From Isoetes engelmannii (Eukaryota > Streptophyta > Lycopodiopsida > Isoetales > Isoetaceae): a DNA stretch of 36,865 nt. The DNA lies in the NCBI GenBank assembly GCA_011763485.2, contig JAANSK020244831.1, positions 1-36,865 of the forward strand, read 5' to 3'. Shown here one piece after another: positions 16,151 to 24,423 of this stretch (position 1 is its first letter; each line of letters opens with the position of its first letter). The position numbers and the translations under genes were made by a program. The notes under the pieces are model-generated. The model was not told where the DNA came from. It ran no database searches and saw only the letters and a list, made by a program, of their open reading frames with translations.

Positions 16151-16636
16151 ATGAGCGACATCAAAAGCACTGCGAAGAAGCGCGCCCTGCTCGGGCTGCG
16201 CCTGAGCATTCTCGCTGGCTTGAGTGCCGGGATCTGGTACGTCGGTGATCGTCTCGATTGGGTGCGTGGCGACTCGATCCCGGTGACGCTCGCATGGATC
16301 AGCGGCGGCGCAGTCAACACCGGCGACTATGTGTTGTTCGACGCCCAGCACCCGATCATCAACGAGGGGCGAAAGTCGCACCTCACGAAACAGGTCGTGT
16401 GCGTCGAAGGGCAGCAACTCACGTACCAGGCGGACACTTTCAGCTGCGACGGGCGCGTTCTTGGAAGCGTGATCCACAAGACCTTCGACGGAACCCCGAT
16501 CGCGGTTGCCGAATACAACGGCGTGATCCCGGCGGGCAAGGTGTTCGTGATGGGGCCGCATCCGCGCAGTTTCGATTCGCGATACCTCGGCCTGCTCGAT
16601 CGTTCGCAGCTCACGCGCGTGGAGCCGCTTCTGTGA
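16151..16636 (+). CDS. S26-family signal peptidase, TraF/TrhF-type (pilin maturation candidate)
   Basis: A 161-residue inner-membrane protein with one N-terminal helix (about 14-32). The catalytic-serine motif is GDSIP (Ser42), Lys80 in LTKQV fits the general base, and PHPRSFDSRYLG (137-147 or so) is the typical third S26 box. Such TraF/TrhF peptidases occur in several conjugation systems, where they cleave or cyclise pilins. Here the likely substrates are the two prepilins at 3086 and 3497. The F plasmid itself has no such gene, so this system is closer to the R27-like layout in this respect. It overlaps the next gene by one base. Confidence 0.82.
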   Translation: MSDIKSTAKKRALLGLRLSILAGLSAGIWYVGDRLDWVRGDSIPVTLAWISGGAVNTGDYVLFDAQHPIINEGRKSHLTKQVVCVEGQQLTYQADTFSCDGRVLGSVIHKTFDGTPIAVAEYNGVIPAGKVFVMGPHPRSFDSRYLGLLDRSQLTRVEPLL

Positions 16637-17532
16637 TGAACAGGACACTCATCGCGGTGATGGTTGCTGGCATGTCGACATCGAGCGCGTGGGCCGTGCC
16701 GCAGGGCCGGGATGACGCTGCAGCGATCACGATGCCAGGGAAAAGCGCGCCGCCGTCCAAGACGGCTACACAGGCGTCGGCGGACAAGGAAGCGAAGCGC
16801 GGCTACTGGTTCTACAAGAAGCCGAAGGAGCCTGAGCCCACGGAAGAGGCGCAGGTCGAGGCGCAGACGATGAAGCCCATGAGCGCTCCGCCGAAAGAGC
16901 CGGAGCTGCTCAAGCTGCCGCCCAAGCAAGTCGAGAAGATGATCGAGGACTACCGCGAATATGCGCTCTACACGATGGAGCCGGAAAAGGTGCGGTGGTA
17001 TTACGAAATGGTCGACTTCGCTCGCCGTCGTGCACGCGCGTTCATGAACGTCACCGAGGTGGTGATGCTGAGCAATTCGACGCTCAACATGAACACCGAG
17101 TATCCGGTGAACGCGCCTGGTACCAATGCCCGCATCGCGCGGCGCGAAAGCACCATCAGTACCCGGTTGAATCAGGAAGGCCGGAACGCTGCGCTCATCA
17201 TGCTGACCAGCAAGGGCTGTGGGTACTGCGATGCGCAGCGCGGCATCTTGAAGTTCTTCCAGCAGAAGTATGGCTGGATGGTCCGCGAGGTCGACATCCA
17301 GGAGCACCCGGAAGCGGTGACGCGCTTCGGCACCACGTCGACGCCATCGGTGTTCCTCATCGTGAAGGAATCGCAGGACTGGATGCCGGTGGCGGTCGGC
17401 GTCGAAGCGCTGCCGAAGATCGAGGAAAACAGTTATCGAGCGCTGCGCATGCTCCGGGGCGAGACCACGGCACAGCAGTGGACGACCAACGAGTACGAAG
17501 ACGGCGGGTTGCTTGACCCGCAAAGGAAATAG
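16636..17532 (+). CDS. traF: TraF, F-type T4SS thioredoxin-like pilus assembly protein
   Basis: A 298-residue exported protein; the ATG at 16636 shares a base with the previous stop. After a signal peptide (cleavage near AWA-V) comes a Lys/Pro/Glu-rich linker (about 50-95), then a helical region with YREYALYTMEPEKVRWYYEM. The C-terminal thioredoxin-fold domain carries CGYC (195-198) and a cis-proline motif (TSTPSVFLI). The CxxC is intact, so redox activity is plausible in addition to the assembly role. It lies between the peptidase and traH, as in other F-type operons. Confidence 0.92.
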   Translation: MNRTLIAVMVAGMSTSSAWAVPQGRDDAAAITMPGKSAPPSKTATQASADKEAKRGYWFYKKPKEPEPTEEAQVEAQTMKPMSAPPKEPELLKLPPKQVEKMIEDYREYALYTMEPEKVRWYYEMVDFARRRARAFMNVTEVVMLSNSTLNMNTEYPVNAPGTNARIARRESTISTRLNQEGRNAALIMLTSKGCGYCDAQRGILKFFQQKYGWMVREVDIQEHPEAVTRFGTTSTPSVFLIVKESQDWMPVAVGVEALPKIEENSYRALRMLRGETTAQQWTTNEYEDGGLLDPQRK

Positions 17533-17534
17533 CC

Positions 17535-18956
17535 ATGAAGAAGAACCGCGTGATGTCGAGCATCGTTCGCCTGGTGTGTGGAGCGGCTCTGAGCTTGGCG
17601 GCTGGGTCCGCGTTCGCTGCGGGCGATTGGGTGGAGGACTGGTTCGATCAAAGCTCCACGACATCGCCTGGCTCGCTCAAGACGCAGCAGCGCGGCTACT
17701 ACACCGGCGGGTCGTTTCAGGCCCGCTGGCGCATGAGCAACGAGTACCCGGTGTCGGTCAGTCCCCCGCGGTTCTCGGCAGGCTGCGGCGGTATCGACTT
17801 GTTCGGCGGCGGCTTCTCGTTCATGGACCCTGAGTACCTGGTCCAGAAGCTCGAGCGCGCGATTCAGGCAGCGCCGGCGATCGCGTTCCAGATGGCGATG
17901 TCGGAATACTGCAAAGAGTGCACGAACGCGATGAACACGATGGAGCAGATCACCGACTATCTGAACTCCATGCAGATGAACGATTGCCGTCTCGCCAAGG
18001 GCATAGCGGCGATCCCTGCGAAGGGCGATTACTCGTACTTCAAGGAAGCAGGCGAGAAGGCCATGCAGGGATACACCCTGCTGACTGGCCAGGGCAAGAA
18101 CTCGCAGGACGTTGACGACAAGGTGCGATCGAGCGGCGGCAAGGCCCCGGTCAATGTCAGCGATGCGGTGGCGGAGTGCCCGGCGGTGTTCAAGACGGTG
18201 TTCACTAGCGGATCGGTGGTCGACAACGTGACGGGGCTCGTGAGCCTGTCGTCGTATGCACCGCTGATGCGCGGCATGATCGGCGACGTCCATGTGACCT
18301 ATGACGCGACCTACAAGAACTACCAGATCGCCTCGGTGTCGCCCTGCAAGGGCAATGATCCGACCGATGGGTTCGACTTCATCACCGGCAAGATCGAGAA
18401 GAAGAGCGCGGGTACGGCAGGTACGTGTTCGGTGGCCACTGCGAAGTCGGTGCAGGATGAAGTCAGCGACCGGCTCTACTCGATTGCCAACAAGCTGAAA
18501 AGCAGCGGGTCGGGTGGCGCTGCTTTGACGCCGGCCGACCTTGCTTTCGTCAACAGCGCGCCGTTCTCGGTGCTGGTGATGCTCCGCGATGCGGTCAAGG
18601 ACAACTACGTCGACGAGGCCATTTCGCAGTCGCGCGACATCCTCGCCACGGCCTACGCCGCTCACATGCTCAACGATGTTCATGTCATGGCGCGGCTGGT
18701 GCTCTCGAAGGCCGACGAGGTGTCGACCAACGCCTCGATCAGCACGACGAACCCGATCAAGTGCGACACCGAATTCCTGAAGCCGGCCATCGCCGAGATT
18801 CGGGACATGGACGAGCGCGCGATGGAGTACCGGCGCATGGCGTTGCAGAACTACGCCAAGGCGCAGTCCGAGCTGAACTCGAATCTGCAGTACGCGAAGT
18901 ACCTGCGCGAGCGCCGCGATCAGAGCGTCGGCAACGCAACCACCGGCATGCGGTAA
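17535..18956 (+). CDS. traH: TraH, F-type T4SS pilus assembly protein
   Basis: A 473-residue protein, close to the family norm, with a signal peptide cleaved near AFA-A. Family features are RGYYTGGSFQARW, PPRFSAGCGGIDLFGGGFSF and the C-terminal helical region with repeated Ala/Glu/Asn. TraH is periplasmic or outer-membrane associated and works with TraF, TraU, TraW and TrbC in pilus extension and retraction. AAAGGAAA lies before the start. It is followed after 9 bases by traG. Confidence 0.95.
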   Translation: MKKNRVMSSIVRLVCGAALSLAAGSAFAAGDWVEDWFDQSSTTSPGSLKTQQRGYYTGGSFQARWRMSNEYPVSVSPPRFSAGCGGIDLFGGGFSFMDPEYLVQKLERAIQAAPAIAFQMAMSEYCKECTNAMNTMEQITDYLNSMQMNDCRLAKGIAAIPAKGDYSYFKEAGEKAMQGYTLLTGQGKNSQDVDDKVRSSGGKAPVNVSDAVAECPAVFKTVFTSGSVVDNVTGLVSLSSYAPLMRGMIGDVHVTYDATYKNYQIASVSPCKGNDPTDGFDFITGKIEKKSAGTAGTCSVATAKSVQDEVSDRLYSIANKLKSSGSGGAALTPADLAFVNSAPFSVLVMLRDAVKDNYVDEAISQSRDILATAYAAHMLNDVHVMARLVLSKADEVSTNASISTTNPIKCDTEFLKPAIAEIRDMDERAMEYRRMALQNYAKAQSELNSNLQYAKYLRERRDQSVGNATTGMR

Positions 18957-18965
18957 GGGGGATAT

Positions 18966-21900
18966 ATGGCCTGGCTCAAGAAACTCGCGCTGCTGGCGGT
19001 CCTTGCGACGCCCGGAGTCGCGTCAGCGGCTCAGATGCAATACATCGTTTACAACGCTTTCGATGAGACGGTGCAGGCGTTCCAGCGTCTCGCACTCATT
19101 ACCGGCGACTCGGTGTTTCTGATGCTCGCTGGCTGCTTTGTGGCCGGGTCGATCGTGATGTCGGCCAGCTTCTTCGCTGCTGAGGGCATGGCGAAGAAAG
19201 CGAACAACCCATTCGGGTTCTTGATCCAGGCTGCCGCAGGCCTGGCGCTGTTCTTCGGTGCTGTCATGCCCAAGGGCACGATCTACGTCTACGACCAGGT
19301 TCTCAACAAGAATCAGGCGGTGGGCGGCATCCCGGATCTGGTGGTGTTCTTCGCAGGCGGCATGAATGCCGTCGAGCGCGAGCTGACGCGGATGGTCGAT
19401 ACGGCGGCGGCGACACCGTACTCGAACGACGTGGGTGCGATCGGCTACCAGCTGATCTATAACGCCAGTCGTGCCAAGCAGTCGGACGCGGATCTTGAAC
19501 GGACCATCGGGCAGTACGTGCTGGATTGTGGCTTGACCGCGGTGGGAACCAATCAGAACGGCGCGACGCTCAACGAACTGCTGCGCACTTCGACGGATCT
19601 GCGGGATACGCTGGCGAAGTTCACGCACCCGTCCTGGCCGACCACGTATTACCCGGCGAACAACAGCGGTGGCGTGCCGGGAACCTGCGCGGACGCCTGG
19701 GCCTACATCCGGCCGCTTTTGGATAACGTCACGACGGGTCCGGTGGGTGCGCTCAAGAATCAGGTCTGCACGGAATCCGGGTTCAACATGGCCGACGCGG
19801 CGGCGGCGGCGAAGTGTGAATCCGCGCAGACCGAAGCTGCCAGCCTGTTTGGCGTCGCACCCTCGTCGTCGGGCGTGTTCATGCGCAATTTTATTGTCGC
19901 CAAAGGCATGGTGAACATGCTTATGAGGCCGGACTTCACCGCGTCTCAGGGCATGCTGGTCAACCGCAATGTCATGGCCGAAGGCCTCGGCGCAACGGAG
20001 GCGCTGAATCAATGGGTGCCACGCCTGCGCGCAATGATGCTGGCCCTGGTGCTGGGCATCCTGCCGATCCCCTTGCTCTTCATCGCCACGAACCTCGTCT
20101 ACAAGTCGCTCGGTCTGGTGATCGGGCTTCTCGCGTTCATGGCCTTGTGGGGCGTAACGGATGCCATCAGCGTGCAGATGGCGCGTGACGCGGCGGCGAC
20201 CGCTTTCACAACGATGAAGCAGCAGCACATGGGCTTCGAGTCGCTGATGCTGGCGCCTACTGCTTCGATGCAGGCCCTCGCGCTGTACGGCAAGTATCGA
20301 ATGATGGCGATGGGCATGGCGACGCTCATCGCTGGTGCGCTGTTCAAGGTATCGACCGGAGCATTTGGCAGCAGCGCCGAATCCGCTGGAAAGGATCTCG
20401 CCGTCGAGGGAGGCAGCGCCGGCAGGTCGACCATGACCCCCGAAGGCATGCAGTCCACGATGGGTTCGCTCGCGCAGTCGGGAGGTGCCGCTGCGCAGGT
20501 AGCTACTCATGGCGCTGGTAGCTCCATGAGCGCTGGTGCATACCCCTCGCTGTCGGCCGGTGCTGCGCATGCTGCGTATTTGAACGCTGCAACGGTTGGG
20601 ACGGGCGGGCGGGCGCCGGAAGGCCTGGATGCGCTCATTTCGGGAGGCGGCGCGCTGGAAGGTGGCGGGCGCGCGGGTAAAGCAAGCGGTCTGCTCGAAG
20701 CGGCGGGTCAGCGCGGCGAGTCGCCGGTCAACACGGCGGTGTCGAGTTCGTCGGCGGAAACTCAGCTCGGCATCGGCGGCAATATTGGAGGCCTGCAGGG
20801 AGCATCAGAGCTGGCGAAGCGTCGCGGTGGCAATGTCCAGGGCGTCTCCGCTGAGGTTGCAGGCGCTTCGAGAGCGTTTGAAGGGGAGAGCGCCCTGTCT
20901 CGTCGCGACGCCGGCAGGGAGCTGACCGGGAGGCCGGATGGCGATCTGGATGCCGCGAAGGTCTCAGGTATCAACGCAGCGGCATCGCCGCTGGCCGATG
21001 CAAGGACGGCCGGTGCGTTCGAGGGCGCCGATCAGACCGAACAGCTTGGCGAACTGGCGAAGGCCAGAAACGCTTCGACCACGGGCCTCGGCGAAGCCGC
21101 CGGCGGCGACGTTGATCGGATCGAAGGTCTCTACAAGACCGAACACACGACGGGCCTCGCTAAAGCTGAGACCATCGGCGGAAAGGCTGGCGAGGTCGGT
21201 GTTGGCCAAGGCCGGGACGCGATTGTTGGCGCGGTGGGAACGAACCGCGCGACGGATGCGCTGGGTCTGGGCGCGCTTGCGGATGGGAACACACTGGGCA
21301 AGGTTACGACGGCGCAGGGTGGTGTGGCGTCGGGGAAGCACGGCGGTCCTGTCGCTGCAGGCAAGGAAATTGGCAAAGGCCAGTTCATCGGAAATCTTGC
21401 GTCGTCGCGTGCGACGAACGAAGTCGCCGGCGCGGTTGGTGTCGACGGGATCGCGCAGGGAGAGGCCCTGGGCAAGTTCACGTCCGCGGCGAGTGGTGCA
21501 GCCGCTGGGGCGGCAGGCGGCGTCCGTGCGGCGGGAGAGAAGATCGGAACTCAGCGTCTTGCGGCGGATCTCGGTACCGCAACGGCGCGTGAAGCGGCGG
21601 CGCGTCAGATCGTCGGTGACGGAGTGGATAACCGGGTTCGGTTCGAGTCGCTGTCGAACGGCAACATGCAGGCCGTGCTGACGGGACCGGAGCTGGGCAA
21701 CTATCTCGATAATGCTGTTAAGAACGGCATGCCAGAGAAGCACGCGGACATGATTCGCCGGGCTGGCGCTGCGCGCGTTGAGTTCGGTTTCGATCCAGAG
21801 AAGGGCGTCGTGCAAGCAACGGCGTCGGGTACGTTCAAGACGTTCACCGGATCTTTTGCCTCGGCTGAGGACGGCCAGATGACGTCCTATAGAGACGATC

Positions 21901-22580
21901 AGACGGTCAGCCATACCAGCACGCGAGCCTACGGGCCGCAGGTCTCGGGAAGCGCCGCGCTGTTCAACGACAAGAATGCGTTGGCAAGCGAAGTCAGCCG
22001 CGCATACGGGGGCAACATCATCGGGGGTTCTAAGGACGGTGCTTCCTTCGATACGCTCGCTGCTGCGTTGGGCAAGGGCATGGAAGATCGAGGATTCAGG
22101 GCTGACGCATCGAACCGCGACAACAAGGCCTACTCGTGGAATGCGTCGCTGTCGGGAGGGTTGGGTGTTGGTAGCACGCGGATGGGGGCCGGCGTTGGCG
22201 CCGGTGTCGCCGCGACGGGAGGCACTACGGACGACACGTCTGTATCGAACAACCTCAACACCGCGGCCTTCCGTCAAGCGATTACAGAGTCGCGTGCTCA
22301 AGCAGTTTCGGAATGGTCACACGGACATCCGGGGCAGTCGCCGCAGGGCGGCGATCCGATTGCGGATCGTGTGATTGCTGAGAGGACTGCTGAGCTGATC
22401 CAGCAGCGTGCCGCAGGAATCGAACGCACGGCGACAAGGGCTACTGAGGATGCTCGGGATGGTAATGATGCTATGGGCGGCGATGCACCGAGGCAGGGGT
22501 CGTTTAACGAGCCCCCGAAGAGCAATAGTTCGGGTCCGAAGGGCGACGTAGGTCCGGCCTATGACTTCAGAAGCAAGTAG
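18966..22580 (+). CDS. traG: TraG, F-type mating-pair stabilisation/pilus assembly protein
   Basis: A 1204-residue protein with GGGGGA before its ATG, longer than the roughly 940-residue F protein. The N-terminal third has several membrane helices (about 40-60, 75-100, and a cluster at 345-400 with LALVLGILPIPLLFI and LVIGLLAFMALWGV) and corresponds to the part needed for pilus assembly. The remaining 750 residues are a hydrophilic, Gly/Ala-rich periplasmic region that can interact with the recipient in family members. It includes imperfect repeats at 21190-21640. The last 250 residues (RVRFESLSNGNMQAVLTG) are less repetitive. It is the last gene of the operon. Confidence 0.93.
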   Translation: MAWLKKLALLAVLATPGVASAAQMQYIVYNAFDETVQAFQRLALITGDSVFLMLAGCFVAGSIVMSASFFAAEGMAKKANNPFGFLIQAAAGLALFFGAVMPKGTIYVYDQVLNKNQAVGGIPDLVVFFAGGMNAVERELTRMVDTAAATPYSNDVGAIGYQLIYNASRAKQSDADLERTIGQYVLDCGLTAVGTNQNGATLNELLRTSTDLRDTLAKFTHPSWPTTYYPANNSGGVPGTCADAWAYIRPLLDNVTTGPVGALKNQVCTESGFNMADAAAAAKCESAQTEAASLFGVAPSSSGVFMRNFIVAKGMVNMLMRPDFTASQGMLVNRNVMAEGLGATEALNQWVPRLRAMMLALVLGILPIPLLFIATNLVYKSLGLVIGLLAFMALWGVTDAISVQMARDAAATAFTTMKQQHMGFESLMLAPTASMQALALYGKYRMMAMGMATLIAGALFKVSTGAFGSSAESAGKDLAVEGGSAGRSTMTPEGMQSTMGSLAQSGGAAAQVATHGAGSSMSAGAYPSLSAGAAHAAYLNAATVGTGGRAPEGLDALISGGGALEGGGRAGKASGLLEAAGQRGESPVNTAVSSSSAETQLGIGGNIGGLQGASELAKRRGGNVQGVSAEVAGASRAFEGESALSRRDAGRELTGRPDGDLDAAKVSGINAAASPLADARTAGAFEGADQTEQLGELAKARNASTTGLGEAAGGDVDRIEGLYKTEHTTGLAKAETIGGKAGEVGVGQGRDAIVGAVGTNRATDALGLGALADGNTLGKVTTAQGGVASGKHGGPVAAGKEIGKGQFIGNLASSRATNEVAGAVGVDGIAQGEALGKFTSAASGAAAGAAGGVRAAGEKIGTQRLAADLGTATAREAAARQIVGDGVDNRVRFESLSNGNMQAVLTGPELGNYLDNAVKNGMPEKHADMIRRAGAARVEFGFDPEKGVVQATASGTFKTFTGSFASAEDGQMTSYRDDQTVSHTSTRAYGPQVSGSAALFNDKNALASEVSRAYGGNIIGGSKDGASFDTLAAALGKGMEDRGFRADASNRDNKAYSWNASLSGGLGVGSTRMGAGVGAGVAATGGTTDDTSVSNNLNTAAFRQAITESRAQAVSEWSHGHPGQSPQGGDPIADRVIAERTAELIQQRAAGIERTATRATEDARDGNDAMGGDAPRQGSFNEPPKSNSSGPKGDVGPAYDFRSK
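21190..21640 (+). repeat. Imperfect Gly/Ala-rich protein repeats within traG
   Basis: Two clear units of about 55 residues and a partial third occur in the periplasmic part of TraG. Shared features are RAT(D/N)-(A/E), G(N/E)-(T/A)-LGK-(V/F)-T(T/S)A, an Ala/Gly-rich stretch, and (A/R)AG(K/E)-(E/K)IG. The third unit keeps only the TA(R)EA..IVGDGV part. The DNA is divergent, so the repeats are old. Confidence 0.55.
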
Positions 22581-22607
22581 GTCGACGCAGGATGCTGAGT
22601 GATGAGC

Positions 22608-22635
22608 AAAAAAAAGGCCCGCCGATTGGCGGGCC
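22608..22635 (-). terminator. Intrinsic terminator of the minus-strand gene 22655-22981
   Basis: Read on the minus strand, GGCCCGCC, a 4-base loop and GGCGGGCC form a perfect 8-bp GC stem (22616-22635) followed by eight T. On the plus strand the stem is followed by TTCCTGTG, so termination of the traG transcript is possible but weaker. Confidence 0.88.
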
Positions 22636-22654
22636 TTCCTGTGAAGCACGATCG

Positions 22655-22981
22655 TCAGTTGAAGGTGTCGTTACGGTCGCTGCCGAAGCTGAGCGGACGA
22701 GCCGTGCCGTAGGGGTTGCCCTGCGTGTCGACGGCGCCAACCATGAGGCAACCGCTCGCCGGGTTTACGGTTGGCACGTTGAGGCCGGGCAGGCCCTCGT
22801 GGGTCCGAATATCTGCTGCGCCGACAGGCAGTCCGTAGGTAAGCCGTCCGACTGCGCACAGCGCGAACGCGGGGACCAGGAAGACGGGGCTGAGAAAGTG
22901 CGGGATGAGGGCAGCCGCGAACAGCGCCGCACCAACGCCGCCGATGGCAAGGCCGAGCTTCTGTCGTCGCGTGAAGTTCAT
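22655..22981 (-). CDS. Small membrane protein, hypothetical
   Basis: A 108-residue protein. I chose the ATG at 22981 because a strong GGAAGGAG lies just upstream; longer in-frame starts would run through the intergenic palindromes. A basic start (MNFTRRQKLG) is followed by two hydrophobic helices (about 11-27 and 29-45) and a hydrophilic C-terminal half with one cysteine (ASGCLMVG). It is transcribed alone, against its neighbours, between the transfer and accessory operons, with its own terminator. No family was recognised. The isolated position and membrane topology would suit an exclusion or regulatory membrane protein, which is speculation. Confidence 0.7.
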   Translation of the reverse strand: MNFTRRQKLGLAIGGVGAALFAAALIPHFLSPVFLVPAFALCAVGRLTYGLPVGAADIRTHEGLPGLNVPTVNPASGCLMVGAVDTQGNPYGTARPLSFGSDRNDTFN

Positions 22982-23004
22982 GGCTGGCTCCTTCCCGAAA
23001 ATAA

Positions 23005-23018
23005 TTGCACATGTGCAA
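23005..23018. promoter_or_regulatory. Perfect 14-bp palindrome TTGCACATGTGCAA
   Basis: This palindrome lies about 24 bases upstream of the minus-strand start at 22981. It shares the TTGCA/TGCAA arms of the GCATGC boxes but with four more bases between them. It may be a relative of the operator or an independent site. A 13/14 match occurs at 9986-9999 over the start of the TraN-related gene. Confidence 0.45.
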
Positions 23019-23160
23019 CCCACAAGGCTGCGGCTGAATTCTACGCCGTTCAGAACGATGGTCATTGCTGCTCTCCGTGTGGTCGAGGATGTGCCCTCAC
23101 CACTCGGCGCGGGGACACCCGCAGGCCACCGGGGAGCGGGGACAACCTGAAACGGTCCAA

Positions 23161-23212
23161 TTATGCAAGACATGGGGTTTTGCATGCAAAACGGTGTATC
23201 TTGCATGCGTCA
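23161..23212 (+). promoter_or_regulatory. Three 21-bp-phased GCATGC boxes upstream of the accessory operon
   Basis: GTTTTGCATGCAAAAC (23177-23192) is a perfect 16-bp palindrome with its core at 23182. TCTTGCATGCG follows with its core at 23203, 21 bp on, and a degenerate TTATGCAA falls at 23161, 21 bp upstream. The last core ends 52 bases before the lipoprotein ATG at 23261, much as the last box lies about 51 bases before the LuxR gene. The region could serve both the plus-strand operon and the divergent gene at 22981. Spacing is observed; function is inferred. Confidence 0.65.
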
Positions 23213-23260
23213 AATAGAGGCATTTGCCCCAGAGGTTTAACCAGGCACAAGGAGCCAGTG

Positions 23261-23902
23261 ATGAAGGATTTGGTGAAGGTCAGGATGGCGGGAGCGGCGG
23301 TCGTGGTGGCGGCGCTCTCGGGGTGTGCGGCACTGGATACGGCGCAGACCGTCTACAGCACGGCAAAGACTGGGTACACGGCGAAGGCCGCGTACAACGA
23401 TGTGAAAGACATCAAGGATGCCGAGCCGGCATTCAGCGGTTACTCGTCGGTGCTCGTCTATTCGGAACTGGTGCCGCGTGACCAGGAAAAGGCGACGGCG
23501 ATGAAGTCGGCATTCAGCGAGAGCATGGTCTACCAGGTGCAGCAGCTCGGCAGCGCCGTTGGCGCGCAGCTGGCGGTCTGCCAGGCCGCCTCGGCGTGCG
23601 GAGGTCGCGTCCTCTCGGTTCAGTTCCGGGAAGAGGCTTACAACGCGAATTTGGGCGAACGCCTGCTGATGGGAAGCCAGCTCAAGGGCAAGTTGGTGTA
23701 CGTCGACAATGCCAGCGGCCGGGTGATCGCCGAAAAGCGGATCGAGGGCGTCGATACCTACGCCGACGTGCTTGGTCTTATCCGGGGCTCGATGATGATG
23801 TCGATGTTGCGCTCGTACAACGGTGCGGGCGCAACCGAAGAGTCGATGAATCGAGTCAGGGCCGTGAAGCCAGGCTACGAAAAGCTGCTCAGCGCGTCGT
23901 GA
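23261..23902 (+). CDS. Lipoprotein, first gene of the accessory operon
   Basis: A 213-residue lipoprotein (AAGGAG upstream; lipobox ALSG-C22). The mature part has a helical Tyr/Lys/Ala-rich start (TVYSTAKTGYTAKAAYND) and then an alpha/beta domain with YSSVLVYSEL, a cysteine pair (AVCQAASACGG) and GKLVYVDNASGRVIAEKRIEG. I do not recognise a named family. It is the promoter-proximal gene under the phased boxes. An outer-membrane role such as surface exclusion is possible for a plasmid lipoprotein in this position, but it shows no TraT-like signature that I can see. Confidence 0.8.
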   Translation: MKDLVKVRMAGAAVVVAALSGCAALDTAQTVYSTAKTGYTAKAAYNDVKDIKDAEPAFSGYSSVLVYSELVPRDQEKATAMKSAFSESMVYQVQQLGSAVGAQLAVCQAASACGGRVLSVQFREEAYNANLGERLLMGSQLKGKLVYVDNASGRVIAEKRIEGVDTYADVLGLIRGSMMMSMLRSYNGAGATEESMNRVRAVKPGYEKLLSAS

Positions 23903-23950
23903 CCCCTAGAACGGCGCTTGGAGCTGCCGGGCTGCCTTGCGGAGATTGAT

Positions 23951-24154
23951 ATGGCCAGGACCGCCGACATGTTCCCGAAGATTGATTCCCTACGGCGTGT
24001 GCTGATGCACGTCTTTGATGCCGGGAATCTGGCCGGTGGTTCCAAAGGAATTCGCTTCCGCTGCCGCAGTTGCGGTCATGACACCGGCTGGATTCCTGAC
24101 GACTGCACGGTCAGCCAGAACAAGCGAGGGCGGCCGTGCCCGACCTGCAACTGA
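23951..24154 (+). CDS. Small zinc-ribbon protein
   Basis: A 67-residue protein starting at an ATG preceded by GGAG. The C-terminal half holds two Cys pairs, CRSCG (about 39-43) and CPTC (63-66), spaced as in zinc ribbons, with a basic stretch (NKRGR) before the second pair. It is likely a cytoplasmic nucleic-acid or protein-binding factor; nothing more specific can be said. It lies 48 bases after the lipoprotein gene, probably in the same transcript. Confidence 0.65.
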   Translation: MARTADMFPKIDSLRRVLMHVFDAGNLAGGSKGIRFRCRSCGHDTGWIPDDCTVSQNKRGRPCPTCN

Positions 24155-24177
24155 TGTCCAACCAAACGGAGAAACCC

Positions 24178-24420
24178 ATGAAGCAAATGATCGTCGCGGC
24201 GCTTGTTGGCGCCGGCACTGCCCTGCTGCTGTCGCATGTGTCGTTCATCCCCACCGCGTTCGCACAGGAGACCGGGCGCACGTCAGAGTGCCGGTCGTTC
24301 GGACACTCTGATCCGTCGCGCTTCAATATGGGCGTGAACCAGCTGTTGTCCGAAGGCTGGACGGTGAAAGGGTATAGCGTCGGCACGCCGACGACCCATT
24401 ACGTTCTGATGTGCAAGTGA
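24178..24420 (+). CDS. Small exported protein, hypothetical
   Basis: An 80-residue precursor starting at 24178, with ACGGAGA upstream. A signal peptide is cleaved near AFA-Q (about residue 29). The mature protein of about 50 residues has two cysteines and the pattern GVNQLLSEGWTVKGYSV...HYVLMC, which resembles the short alpha/beta fold of DUF4177-like proteins; that resemblance is weak. It is probably periplasmic. It is followed after 3 bases by the lytic transglycosylase gene. Confidence 0.65.
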   Translation: MKQMIVAALVGAGTALLLSHVSFIPTAFAQETGRTSECRSFGHSDPSRFNMGVNQLLSEGWTVKGYSVGTPTTHYVLMCK

Positions 24421-24423
24421 CGC

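Noticed and set aside
16636-17532. TrbB instead of TraF, because of the intact CxxC
   Set aside because: Length, the Pro/Lys linker, the YREYALYTMEP region and the place directly before traH fit TraF better; the DsbC-like gene at 2338 takes the TrbB-like role.
20964-22301. A 445-codon minus-strand frame opposite the repeat part of traG
   Set aside because: Arg-rich shadow without domain features; traG continues in frame through the whole stretch.
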